DNA of 23,079 nt. Source: Clostridiales bacterium UBA1728. Lineage in GTDB: Bacteria; Bacillota; Clostridia; Oscillospirales; Oscillospiraceae. Positions 1 through 6,979 of the stretch are shown piece by piece; the first letter of the stretch is position 1; every line of letters starts with the position of its first letter. A model generated the notes under the pieces. It worked only from the letters and a program-made list of their open reading frames with translations. It searched no databases and had not been told where the DNA came from. The position numbers were made by a program, and so were the translations under genes. The stretch spans positions 1-23,079 of the forward strand of contig DCIK01000027.1 of the NCBI GenBank assembly GCA_002315975.1. Reading direction: 5' to 3'.

Positions 1-79
1 TGAGTCACGGGGACAGGTTCCTTGACTCATTGATTGGCGGTGCGGAAAGTGAGTCAGGGAACCTGTCCCCGGTGACTCA
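1..79. repeat. Large imperfect palindrome with GGGGACAGGTTCC core (REP-like element)
   Basis: Arms at 1-29 and 50-79 are reverse complements apart from one substitution and one inserted base, around a 20-base loop. Each arm holds the core GGGGACAGGTTCC, or its complement, between the short inverted pair TGAGTCA and TGACTCA, so each arm can also fold on itself. The stop codon of the leftward GNAT gene (77-79) lies in the outer end of the right arm. Palindromes with this core are, from memory, common between genes in Clostridia and often linked to IS200-like (REP-associated) transposases; no transposase is present here. The element may extend left of the window. Confidence 0.85.
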
Positions 80-628
80 GAATTGCCACTCCTTTCGCAG
101 AATTGCGTACTGGAGGGTGGTTTCATAGATGGGATTTCCTGCCTCGTCGTTGACGAAGGATACGAACTCCACAAAGCAGCCCTCCTGTCTTGCCCCCAGC
201 TTTTCGCAGAGCTTCCGGCAGGCTGTATTATACTCCTCGGTGTACATATAGACTCTCCGGGCGCTGCACTCTCTGAAAAGATAATCCAGAAAGGCTTTTG
301 CCGCCTCAAAGCCGTAGCCCTGCCCCTTGCAGTCGGGGCGGAGCATCCAGCAGGGAGACCAGGTGTCCTTCACCTCGGCGGCGGGGTCGGTGCCCTCGGC
401 GTGGGCGAAGAACTCGCCGATGACCCGACCGGTCTCCTTCAGCTCCACGGCCAGGTAGAGCTCCTCGGCTGCGCGGCGCTCCATTTCCGCCTCGGCAGCG
501 GCAAGGGAGGGGAGACGCATATCGAGAAAGCAGTGCATCTCCGGGTTTTCAAGATAGGCAAACACATCTGCGGCATCCTCCTTTCGGAAGGGACGCAGCA
601 GCAGACGGGGTGTTTCGATGATGGGCAT
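77..628 (-). CDS. GNAT N-acetyltransferase, RimJ/RimL-like
   Basis: This 183-residue protein is a full-length GNAT-family acetyltransferase of the Acetyltransf_3 (RimJ/RimL) type, which moves an acetyl group from acetyl-CoA to an amine. It opens with the typical ETPRLLLRPF strand. The acetyl-CoA loop is seen as KGQGYGFEAA at residues 101-110, and the late N-x(10)-LG element lies at 134-145. The start has a clear AAGGAG site about 6 bases upstream, and this overlaps the end of the preceding GNAT gene, leaving only 9 bases between them. It is the last gene of a leftward operon that begins with a GT4 glycosyltransferase. The substrate cannot be read from the sequence; a sugar amine, a ribosomal protein or a small amine are all possible. 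The stop codon is within a palindromic repeat. Confidence 0.9.
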   Translation of the reverse strand: MPIIETPRLLLRPFRKEDAADVFAYLENPEMHCFLDMRLPSLAAAEAEMERRAAEELYLAVELKETGRVIGEFFAHAEGTDPAAEVKDTWSPCWMLRPDCKGQGYGFEAAKAFLDYLFRECSARRVYMYTEEYNTACRKLCEKLGARQEGCFVEFVSFVNDEAGNPIYETTLQYAILRKEWQF

Positions 629-637
629 GGCTACTCC

Positions 638-1087
638 TTATCGGTGAATATACAGGCGGCTTTCCTCGCCGCCCTCGCACTTGACGGTGCAGTAGAATTC
701 CCAGCCGTAGCGCTCATAGAAGCTCGTGTGGTCGGTGAGGAGATAGAGAGGGGAGATGCCCTTTTCCCGGCAGTCCTCCACGCAGCGGTGCAGCAGCTTC
801 CCGGCGATGCCCCGGCAGCGGTGCGCTTCCTCGGTATAGACGGCGCAGACATTGGGGCGCAGGTCATCGCGCTCATGGAAGTCATTGTCGATGAGACCCA
901 GACCGCCCACGATCTCGCCCTCACAGAGGCAGAGATACCAGTCGTAGCTGCTCTCGCCGCGGATGCAGGCATCCATACATTCGGCGTAGGCCTCCTCGGG
1001 CACGCGCCATTTGCTGTGGAACCATGCGGCGGCGGTATCTTTCAGCTCCGGACGCTGACGGACGGTGGTAAAGGTATAGGAATTCAT
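638..1087 (-). CDS. GNAT N-acetyltransferase
   Basis: From the ATG at 1087 this gives a 149-residue GNAT protein. The frame is open further upstream to 1351, but that extension lies inside the neighbouring gene and only the internal ATG has a strong AAGGAGC site (1096-1102). The acetyl-CoA binding loop is RCRGIAGKLL at residues 90-99, followed by the YLLTDHTSFYERYGW block typical of GNATs in which the acceptor-side strand ends in F-Y-x-R-x-G. The N-terminal part (TAAAWFHSKW, then VGGLGLIDNDFHER) matches small Firmicutes GNATs annotated only as acetyltransferases. It is co-transcribed with the YgjV-like gene upstream (28-base gap) and the second GNAT downstream. The substrate is unknown. Confidence 0.88.
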   Translation of the reverse strand: MNSYTFTTVRQRPELKDTAAAWFHSKWRVPEEAYAECMDACIRGESSYDWYLCLCEGEIVGGLGLIDNDFHERDDLRPNVCAVYTEEAHRCRGIAGKLLHRCVEDCREKGISPLYLLTDHTSFYERYGWEFYCTVKCEGGEESRLYIHR

Positions 1088-1115
1088 GAAGGGCAGCTCC
1101 TTGTAAACGTTTGAG

Positions 1116-1643
1116 TCACTCTTCCTCTCGGTCAAGATTTTTCCAGCCGTAGCGGAGGATGGAGAGGAGCATGGACACCTCGCTGACCAGCTCATCCAGC
1201 ACCCCTGCCCAGGAGCCCACGGCCAGATCGTAGACGATCCACAGAGGCGAGTTGATAAGCATACCCGCCAGACGGATTTTCCGGGGATTGTGGGTATAGC
1301 CGCCCAGGGTGGAGGCGATGTTGGCGGCCACGGGCAGGATGGAGAGAGCACCGTCCCAGGTGGTGGCCAGGGCGCAAAGCTGCGCGAAGCAGAGCAGAGC
1401 GCACATTTTCCGGCTGCGGAGGAAGGAACTGTTGCTGCTCAGACAGCAGGAGCGCAGCAGATTGATGAGATAGCTGATGCCCCCGGTGAGAGCGCCCAGA
1501 CAGAGCAGGTGCACCGTGTAGCAGAGATAGGACAGCAGCTGCACCCGAAAGAGGCTGCGGTTGTCCCGAAACTGGTAGGACAGGAAAAAGAGCACTGTCC
1601 CTAAAAAGCCGATGGCCTGAATAATCAGTTCTTTTCCGCTCAT
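1116..1643 (-). CDS. YgjV-family inner membrane protein
   Basis: This 175-residue, very hydrophobic protein has about five or six membrane segments, starting at residues 5-24 and ending with a pair at about 137-165. The pattern FLGTVLFFLSYQFRDNRSLF near the N-terminus followed by GISYLINLLRS and later LAGMLINSPLWIVYDLAVGSW matches the bacterial YgjV membrane family, whose function is unknown. Its start overlaps the stop of the upstream glycosyltransferase gene in an ATGA (1640-1643), so the two are probably translationally coupled. A longer in-frame reading to 1898 lies wholly inside the glycosyltransferase gene and was not used. The family assignment is fairly secure; any role in glycan export or signalling is a guess. 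Confidence 0.85.
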   Translation of the reverse strand: MSGKELIIQAIGFLGTVLFFLSYQFRDNRSLFRVQLLSYLCYTVHLLCLGALTGGISYLINLLRSCCLSSNSSFLRSRKMCALLCFAQLCALATTWDGALSILPVAANIASTLGGYTHNPRKIRLAGMLINSPLWIVYDLAVGSWAGVLDELVSEVSMLLSILRYGWKNLDREEE

Positions 1644-3085
1644 GCTTCGTTTTTCCCGTTTGTGCGTGAAAGAGCCTCCTCCACGGCGGCAAGGAGATTC
1701 CGGCGGAAAACCTCCGGGGTGAACTGCTCCTCGTAGATTTTCCGCGCCGCCTCGCCCATGGCCTGCAGGGCGGGGGAGTGGGCATTTTCGATGATGTATT
1801 GTATCTTCCCGCTGAGCTCGTCCACATTGGCGGGATTGAAGATAAAGCCGCTGACGCCCTCCCGGAGATAGAGGGCGGTGCCGGTACGCTCGGAGCATAG
1901 GATGATCCGCCGGAGCATCATGCCCTCGGTGAGCACCACGGGCATGGGGTCGTCGATGGAGGAGAGCGCCACGCAGTCGGAGGCGGCATAGAGCTCCAGC
2001 ACCTCCGCGTTGGGCATGGTGCCCGGAAAGCGGACGCAGGGCAGATTTTCGGCGGCCTTTACCACTTTATTATAATAGCCTTCGTCGCTGTAGCCGCCCA
2101 CGAAGAGAAACTCCGCCTTCTCCCGCAGCGCGGGAGAGAGCTTTTCGATGGCGCGTACCATGGTGAGCTGGTTCTTTCTGGGGTCGATGGAGCCGCAGAT
2201 GACGAAGCGAACCTTTTCGTGAGAGCGGAGGGGATGCAGGGGAGCTCTGTCCACAATGCCGTAGAGCAGGGAACGGGTGGGAATGCTGAGCCTGAAGTCC
2301 TCCAGCATTTTCTGGGCATAGCGCCCCACGCAGTAGACCTGAATATTGTCCTTCAGCGGCAGGGGGAAGAGAGCGGTGTGACCGTCCTTATAGGTCTCGC
2401 TGCCCTCGTGGAGCCACCAGATCACGCTTTTGCTGCCGCCGTTGAGGTCTTTGACGATATTGTGGGTGGCAAAGGAGTTGCAGAGAACGGCATCATACTT
2501 TTCGCATAGGGTATCGAAGAAGGGAGAGGCGTGGTCGCTCACGGGCATATAGTCCCCCCAGCGGCCAAAGATCAGACTGCGGTCCAGATATACGGGGATG
2601 CCCAGAGCCGTAAACTCGCCCACAAGGGCGGTGGGCTGGGGCCCTTCGGCATAGGGCGCGGCCACGGCCAGATGGTAGCCCGCCTCGCAGAGGAGCTTTG
2701 CCGCCTCCAGCAGCACCCCGGGGGCACCGGTGCGGGAGAGCTCGTGACTCAGCAGCAGCAGCTTCCCTTTTGCCACGGCGGGAGCGGGATTGATGCCGTT
2801 TTCACACAGGCGCAGCTCGGTGATGCAGTCCTCGGTGACGGCCTCGGCCTCCGGCGCGAACCAGACACCATCTCTCAGCGTAGCCGGAAGAATGCAGCGC
2901 AGGGGCATTTGCCGGGGAGGATCGGACTTCTTATGGGGCACATCGCCGCTGCCGGGCACCGGGAGACCCTGAAAGGACTCGTAGCCGCTGCAGTAGTTCA
3001 CCATGCCGATGAGCAGTCCCCGCAGACCGTAGCTTTGGTAAAGGGAGGAGGCAATATGAAATTTGCGTGCAAACCAGTCGGACAT
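1640..3085 (-). CDS. Glycosyltransferase family 4 (GT-B fold)
   Basis: This 481-residue protein is a retaining GT4 glycosyltransferase that would move a sugar from a nucleotide donor to a growing glycan on the inner face of the membrane. The acceptor-side domain has SHELSRTGAPGVLLEAAKLL at 113-132, the usual group-1 opening. The donor domain has GSIDPRKNQ at 298-306, FVGGYSD at 328-334 and FPGTMPNAEVLELYAASDCV at 353-372. The classical E-X7-E pair appears as D379-X7-E387. About 100 residues precede the first Rossmann domain and have no recognised fold. It is first in a leftward operon, with a promoter at 3119-3147 and an ATGA overlap with the next gene. It is transcribed divergently from the carrier-protein gene, which fits a shared surface-glycan function. 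Confidence 0.9.
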   Translation of the reverse strand: MSDWFARKFHIASSLYQSYGLRGLLIGMVNYCSGYESFQGLPVPGSGDVPHKKSDPPRQMPLRCILPATLRDGVWFAPEAEAVTEDCITELRLCENGINPAPAVAKGKLLLLSHELSRTGAPGVLLEAAKLLCEAGYHLAVAAPYAEGPQPTALVGEFTALGIPVYLDRSLIFGRWGDYMPVSDHASPFFDTLCEKYDAVLCNSFATHNIVKDLNGGSKSVIWWLHEGSETYKDGHTALFPLPLKDNIQVYCVGRYAQKMLEDFRLSIPTRSLLYGIVDRAPLHPLRSHEKVRFVICGSIDPRKNQLTMVRAIEKLSPALREKAEFLFVGGYSDEGYYNKVVKAAENLPCVRFPGTMPNAEVLELYAASDCVALSSIDDPMPVVLTEGMMLRRIILCSERTGTALYLREGVSGFIFNPANVDELSGKIQYIIENAHSPALQAMGEAARKIYEEQFTPEVFRRNLLAAVEEALSRTNGKNEA

Positions 3086-3118
3086 GAGTCTGATGCCTTT
3101 CCAATATTATTCTAATTT

Positions 3119-3147
3119 ATATTATCATGTTTTTGCATGAAAAGCAA
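3119..3147 (-). promoter_or_regulatory. Sigma-A-type promoter for the leftward GT4 operon
   Basis: Read on the minus strand, TTGCTT and TAATAT are separated by exactly 17 bases. The inferred transcription start near 3112 would leave about a 27-base leader before the ATG at 3085. It lies back to back with the rightward promoter at 3197-3225. This is a match by eye to the consensus only. Confidence 0.55.
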
Positions 3148-3196
3148 TGAAAAAGCACGGAATTTACAGGCGGAACGGGGAAAAAGAAGTTTGAGA

Positions 3197-3225
3197 TTGA
3201 CGCATGGAACAGAGTATGATATATT
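3197..3225 (+). promoter_or_regulatory. Sigma-A-type promoter for the ACP-acyltransferase operon
   Basis: TTGACG at 3197-3202 and TATATT at 3220-3225 have a 17-base spacer. The start of transcription would fall near 3232, giving a leader of about 37 bases before the carrier-protein ATG at 3269. The match is strong. Confidence 0.65.
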
Positions 3226-3268
3226 ACGGGGTACGCATAGCTGCGGCTCTACGAAAGGAAATAGAAGA

Positions 3269-3502
3269 ATGGATAAGATTTTTGATAAAGTCAAGGATAT
3301 TATGATGGATGAGAGCGATGTGGAGGAGGAGCTTATCTCCATGGACGCCAACCTGATGAACGATCTGGGTCTCACCTCCATGGACGTGTTTTCCGTGGTG
3401 GCGGAGCTCAAGAAGGCCTATAAGATTGCCATTCCCGAGAGAGAGCTGCGCGGCTTTGTGAGCGTGGGTGATATTGTCCGTTACGTCGCCTCCAAGCTGT
3501 AA
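3269..3502 (+). CDS. Acyl carrier protein (module A)
   Basis: From the ATG at 3269 this is a 77-residue acyl carrier protein, the normal length for the family. The frame is open upstream to 3137, but an AAAGGAA site about 9 bases before 3269 sets the start. The phosphopantetheine site is NDLGLTSMDVF at residues 31-41, with Ser37 as the attachment residue in the usual D-S-L context (here T-S-M-D). It then has the acidic helix and the VSVGDIVRYV end typical of ACPs. It is not the housekeeping ACP by context, because no fatty-acid genes are near. The next gene, 9 bases on, is a membrane acyltransferase, and an AMP-forming ligase ends just beyond. It is therefore probably a dedicated carrier that presents an activated acyl group for transfer to a glycan. 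The acyl group is not known. Confidence 0.92.
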   Translation: MDKIFDKVKDIMMDESDVEEELISMDANLMNDLGLTSMDVFSVVAELKKAYKIAIPERELRGFVSVGDIVRYVASKL

Positions 3503-3511
3503 GGAGTTTTC

Positions 3512-4552
3512 ATGGAAAAGAAAGAGCTGAGACCGGTCACCTCGCTGGGTATGTTTGATATGCTCAAGGGAGTCACGATTCTCCTGGTCATTCGCTACCA
3601 CAGCTGGCTGGTCTTCTCCGAAGAGAAGGGCGTGGTTATCAGCGGCTTTGCCCTGTTTGTGGGCTTTTTCATCGCCGCCGGCTACGGTCTGCGGGTTCGC
3701 CCCTTCCCCAAGCTGTTCAAGCAGATCCGCAGGAGCTTTCTCCGCCCCTACCTGCTGAGCTCCATAGGCTCCATGCTGGCAATGCTTTTCGTTTACTCCT
3801 TTGCAAACCGGACGATTTCGCAGCTTCTGAGCAGAGGACTGGCGTATCTGGCGGGCTTTGTGCTGGTGCAGATGCCCCCCGCCACCTACTTCGGCTTTGA
3901 TGTGGGCACCTGCGGCCCCATCTGGTTCCTCGTTTCCATGGCGGAGGCGTGGATTCTGCTGAATGCATCGCTGAAGCATCTGGGTGAGAAGAAGACCGCC
4001 ATCATTGCCTTGGCGCTATGCTTCGGCATCCCCTATTACGATTATCTGGAGCCGGTACCCTTTGTGCTCAACCGCCTCTTTATCGCATTCCCCGGCGTGT
4101 TTATGGGCTATATGCTGCAGAAGCACGCTGTGCTGGAGAAGAAGCTTCCCTTCTGGTTCTGGGGCCTTGTGGTGCTGGGTCTCGTCCTTCATAAGCTGGA
4201 CGATCTGGAAAAACTCTACTATCTCAAGCCCATCCGCGGCTTCACCGACTACATAGCCGGCTTCGGCTCGGTCTATATCTTCACCCACCTGAACAGAAGG
4301 TATAACTTCGTCGTGGGCTTCTTTGAGGCTGTGGGACACAACTCCCTTATGTGGCTCTGCCTCCACACCATCGAGGCCTTTGCCGCACCCTGGGCCTACT
4401 TTGTATTCCTCATCGAGAAACGCGGCGTTACCATTGAGCCCAGACTCGGTACCCTTTGCCTGTTTCTCGCCCGCTGCCTGTGCATCTGGATCGGCGGCAA
4501 GGTGATCACCTTCGCCAAGAACAAGCTGGAGGAAAAGGGCATCAATATCTGA
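3512..4552 (+). CDS. Membrane acyltransferase, AT3-like (module A)
   Basis: This 346-residue protein has about ten hydrophobic segments and resembles the acyltransferase-3 (OafA-like) family that acylates surface glycans. The first segment carries K19 and H30 in the K/R-X10-H spacing that is functionally important in AT3 proteins (LKGVTILLVIRYH). Later segments include CGPIWFLVSMAEAWILL, as in AT3 proteins where a G-P-x-W-F element follows the fourth helix, and an NSLMWLCLHTIEAF helix near residue 282, the usual N-S-x-x-x-x-x-x-H pattern. An AAGGAG site overlaps the stop region of the carrier-protein gene, so the two are co-translated. Standard AT3 proteins take acyl groups from acyl-CoA; the close pairing with a dedicated carrier protein suggests that this one takes the acyl group from the ACP. 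That donor choice is inference. Confidence 0.85.
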   Translation: MEKKELRPVTSLGMFDMLKGVTILLVIRYHSWLVFSEEKGVVISGFALFVGFFIAAGYGLRVRPFPKLFKQIRRSFLRPYLLSSIGSMLAMLFVYSFANRTISQLLSRGLAYLAGFVLVQMPPATYFGFDVGTCGPIWFLVSMAEAWILLNASLKHLGEKKTAIIALALCFGIPYYDYLEPVPFVLNRLFIAFPGVFMGYMLQKHAVLEKKLPFWFWGLVVLGLVLHKLDDLEKLYYLKPIRGFTDYIAGFGSVYIFTHLNRRYNFVVGFFEAVGHNSLMWLCLHTIEAFAAPWAYFVFLIEKRGVTIEPRLGTLCLFLARCLCIWIGGKVITFAKNKLEEKGINI

Positions 4553-4572
4553 TGCGAGAATCTGAAAACGTA

Positions 4573-4606
4573 AAAACCGCTGTCCCGAAACCGGGACAGC
4601 GGTTTT
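4573..4606. terminator. Bidirectional rho-independent terminator between convergent operons
   Basis: A perfect 15-bp stem (4573-4587 with 4592-4606) has a 4-base AAAC loop. Its A- and T-rich ends give a U run on both strands. It lies 20 bases after the rightward acyltransferase and 7 bases beyond the end of the leftward ligase, so it can stop both operons. Confidence 0.9.
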
Positions 4607-4613
4607 ACGCTTT

Positions 4614-6074
4614 TCAGCTTCTTCTGAGCTTGCCGTTGGAGGTGCGGGGCAGAGGATTGGGGGAGAACTCCACAAGGTTCACCTGCTTGTAGCGGGGGAG
4701 ATTGCGGTTCATGGCGGTGATGAAGCCCCGGACGGCATCCTGCCTGTCCTCCTGACAGAAGATGACAGCGCAGAGCTTTTTGTCTTTCTCCTTTACCAGA
4801 GCCTCTTCGATGTCCTCGCAGCGGATGAGCAGAGCCTCCAGCTCCTCGGGGTTGATGTTCTCGCCGCTGGAGAGGATGATGAGGTTTTTGCAGCGGCCTG
4901 TGATGTAGAGATAGCCCTCCTCGTCCTGCCGGACCAGATCGCCGGTGTGGAACCAGCCGTCGCCGTCGATGACCTCGGCGGTGGACTGGGGGTCGTTGTA
5001 GTAGCCCATCATCAGGCTGCCGCCCCGGAGCAGCAGCTCGCCGCTCTCCAGAATGCGGTGCTCCATATGGGGCTGCACGGGACCGATGGACTCGATGCGG
5101 CTGATGTCAAAGCTGTAGTTCTGGCAGCCGCTGCCGAAGGTCTCGGTGAGACCGTAGCCGTTGGCGAAGCCGAAGTGCCTGTCGGCCAGATGGCTCATAA
5201 TGTCGGGATTGATGGGTGCACCGCAGGAGGCGAGAACACGCAGAGCGCCCAGCCGTTCGGTTTTGCCGCTGCGCACATAGCGGCACAGCAGCTCGTAGAT
5301 GACGGGGAAGGCCAGCAGGTACTGGCTGTCCATCTCCACCATGGCCCGGGAGAAGAGCAGGGAGTCGGTGCAGACATTGATGGGGTCGCCCTGCACCATG
5401 TGCCCGAAGATGCGGTCGTGGCTGCACACATGGTAGAACGGTGCCACCGACAGCTCGGAGACGGTCTCCCCCGGCTTTTTGCCCAGCAGAGCACGGACGG
5501 GGAGGTTTGCGCCCACATTGTTCAGCGCGGCAGACATGATGGAGGCGTGGGAGTGCATCACGCCCTTGCTGCGCCCGGTGGTGCCGGAGGTGTAGAGGAT
5601 CATGGCCAGCGCGTTGGGGTCGAGCGCGTCAGGGAGCGCGTCTGCGGGAGCGCAGGGATGGTAGTCGCCGATGCCCAGCAGCCGTCCCGTGAAGATCGTG
5701 GAGAGAGAGCCCTCCCGCTCCTCATAGTTGCCGTCGTGGACGAGCACAGCCACATCCGCGTGGGAGAGCTCATAACGAAGCTCCTCAGGGGATTTCTCAT
5801 AGTTCAGGGGGACGGAAACGGCACCGCTGAGGAGAATGGCGAAGTCCATGACCACATAGTCATAGCTGGAGCGAGCCAGCAGGGCGATGTGGGTGCTGCC
5901 GTCAAGGGATTCCAGCTCCTGCCGGAGATAGCTCACGCAGCGGCGTATATCCTCGCAGAAATCGGCGTAGCTTTTGGAATGAACAAGCTCGTCCTCATCC
6001 TCCAGCCAGTTGAGGGCAATGCGGGGCGCGTATTCGCTCTCCATTTTGCGGAACAGGTCGAGTAGTGTTTGCAT
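4614..6074 (-). CDS. AMP-forming acyl/aminoacyl ligase (module A)
   Basis: This 486-residue protein belongs to the ANL superfamily (acyl-CoA synthetases, DltA and NRPS adenylation domains), which makes an acyl-AMP and then a thioester. The ATP loop YTSGTTGRSKG is at 161-171, NGYGLTE at 305-311, the HTGD aspartate at 379, ITGR at 391-394, and the catalytic lysine of the C-terminal domain at 482 (SNGKLRR). Two in-frame ATGs lie close together (6092 and 6074); GGAGGA sits between them, so 6074 is the real start. It is the last gene of an operon behind two GT2 glycosyltransferases and converges on the ACP-acyltransferase pair. The reasonable role is loading an acyl or aminoacyl group onto that ACP, as DltA does for D-alanine. 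I do not call it DltA because the substrate cannot be read. Confidence 0.88.
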   Translation of the reverse strand: MQTLLDLFRKMESEYAPRIALNWLEDEDELVHSKSYADFCEDIRRCVSYLRQELESLDGSTHIALLARSSYDYVVMDFAILLSGAVSVPLNYEKSPEELRYELSHADVAVLVHDGNYEEREGSLSTIFTGRLLGIGDYHPCAPADALPDALDPNALAMILYTSGTTGRSKGVMHSHASIMSAALNNVGANLPVRALLGKKPGETVSELSVAPFYHVCSHDRIFGHMVQGDPINVCTDSLLFSRAMVEMDSQYLLAFPVIYELLCRYVRSGKTERLGALRVLASCGAPINPDIMSHLADRHFGFANGYGLTETFGSGCQNYSFDISRIESIGPVQPHMEHRILESGELLLRGGSLMMGYYNDPQSTAEVIDGDGWFHTGDLVRQDEEGYLYITGRCKNLIILSSGENINPEELEALLIRCEDIEEALVKEKDKKLCAVIFCQEDRQDAVRGFITAMNRNLPRYKQVNLVEFSPNPLPRTSNGKLRRS

Positions 6075-6115
6075 GGCGCTTCCTCCAAGCATATTCGGAT
6101 GATAAATGGTAGTCT

Positions 6116-6979
6116 TTATTGCGGCGTCTTTCCCTGCTTTTTTCCCTTGCGGCTGCCCAGAAAGCGGGCCACCACATGGATGCCGAAGCTGAAGCACTGA
6201 CCCAGACGCAGCTTTTTCAGCAGCCGCCCCAGCACGAAGAAGACCATGCGGAAGCCCTCGGCATCGCTGTCGGCTCCGGGAAGACGGTCTTTGTACTGCT
6301 CCATGACCCTCGCCGAGAGGGCGGAGCGGGTGTAGTCCTGCCTGAGGGTAAAGGCGTGGGAGTGGTACACGGCGGCCTCGGCGCAGTAGGCGAGGGAGTA
6401 GCCCGCGTGGATGAGCTTTGAGGCCATTAGCATATCCTCGTTGGTGGCGAGGGGACGGTCAAAGCCGCCCACAGCCTCGTAGGCGCTGCGGCGGTAAGCC
6501 GAGCACACATCCGAGAAGAAATAGGCCTTTACTCCGTAGCGGGGAATGTCGTCTCTGCTCCAGACCCGGCTCACGCCGGGGTAGTTGAACTCCCGGGTCA
6601 GCCGCTCGGACTCCGGGTGCTGCGGATAGGCCGCTTGCCGCCCGCAGACGGCGGCCACGGAGCTGTTTTCAAAGGGGGCAAGGAGCTTTTCTATATAGTC
6701 GTTGCTCACGGGCAGGGCATCCTGCGTGAGAAAGAGGACGAAGTCTCCGCTGCTTCTGCGCAGAGCCATATCCCTGGTGCCCCCGTGGTCAAAGCTGCTG
6801 CGGGGGATGGAGAGAACCGTGATGCCCTCCTCCTTATGGAGCAGCGCAGTCGTGCCGTCGTCGGAGGAGGAGTCTATAATGAGAATCTCGGCGCTGACGG
6901 TCTGGGAGCGCAGCCGCTCCAACAGCGGGAGAATGCAGCCCGCCGCGTTCAGGGTGGGGATGATGACGGATACCTTCAC
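6116..6979 (-). CDS. Glycosyltransferase family 2, rhamnosyltransferase-like
   Basis: This 287-residue protein has a GT-A fold glycosyltransferase domain. It opens with MKVSVIIPTLNAA, then LIIDSSSDDGT at 34-43, the FDHGGTRDMAL block at 63-73 that resembles the FNHGGTRN motif of bacterial rhamnosyltransferases, the metal-binding region TQDALP at 85-90, the NEDM acidic pair at 180-183 (E181, D182) and HSHAF near 207. It probably adds a deoxyhexose such as rhamnose to a lipid-linked glycan in the cytoplasm; the sugar is inferred from motif likeness only. Its ATG overlaps the stop of the preceding GT2 gene in ATGA (6976-6979). The ligase gene follows after 41 bases. Confidence 0.9.
   Translation of the reverse strand: MKVSVIIPTLNAAGCILPLLERLRSQTVSAEILIIDSSSDDGTTALLHKEEGITVLSIPRSSFDHGGTRDMALRRSSGDFVLFLTQDALPVSNDYIEKLLAPFENSSVAAVCGRQAAYPQHPESERLTREFNYPGVSRVWSRDDIPRYGVKAYFFSDVCSAYRRSAYEAVGGFDRPLATNEDMLMASKLIHAGYSLAYCAEAAVYHSHAFTLRQDYTRSALSARVMEQYKDRLPGADSDAEGFRMVFFVLGRLLKKLRLGQCFSFGIHVVARFLGSRKGKKQGKTPQ

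Noticed and set aside
3224..3979. A 251-codon open frame on the minus strand opposite the ACP and acyltransferase
   Set aside because: The translation is repetitive in His, Gln and Lys, typical of an antisense reading of a membrane-protein gene; the plus strand has clear ACP and AT3 motifs.
4614..6074. Calling the module A ligase DltA
   Set aside because: Motifs only place it in the ANL superfamily. No MBOAT DltB or DltD is present, and the substrate-code residues cannot be assigned by eye.
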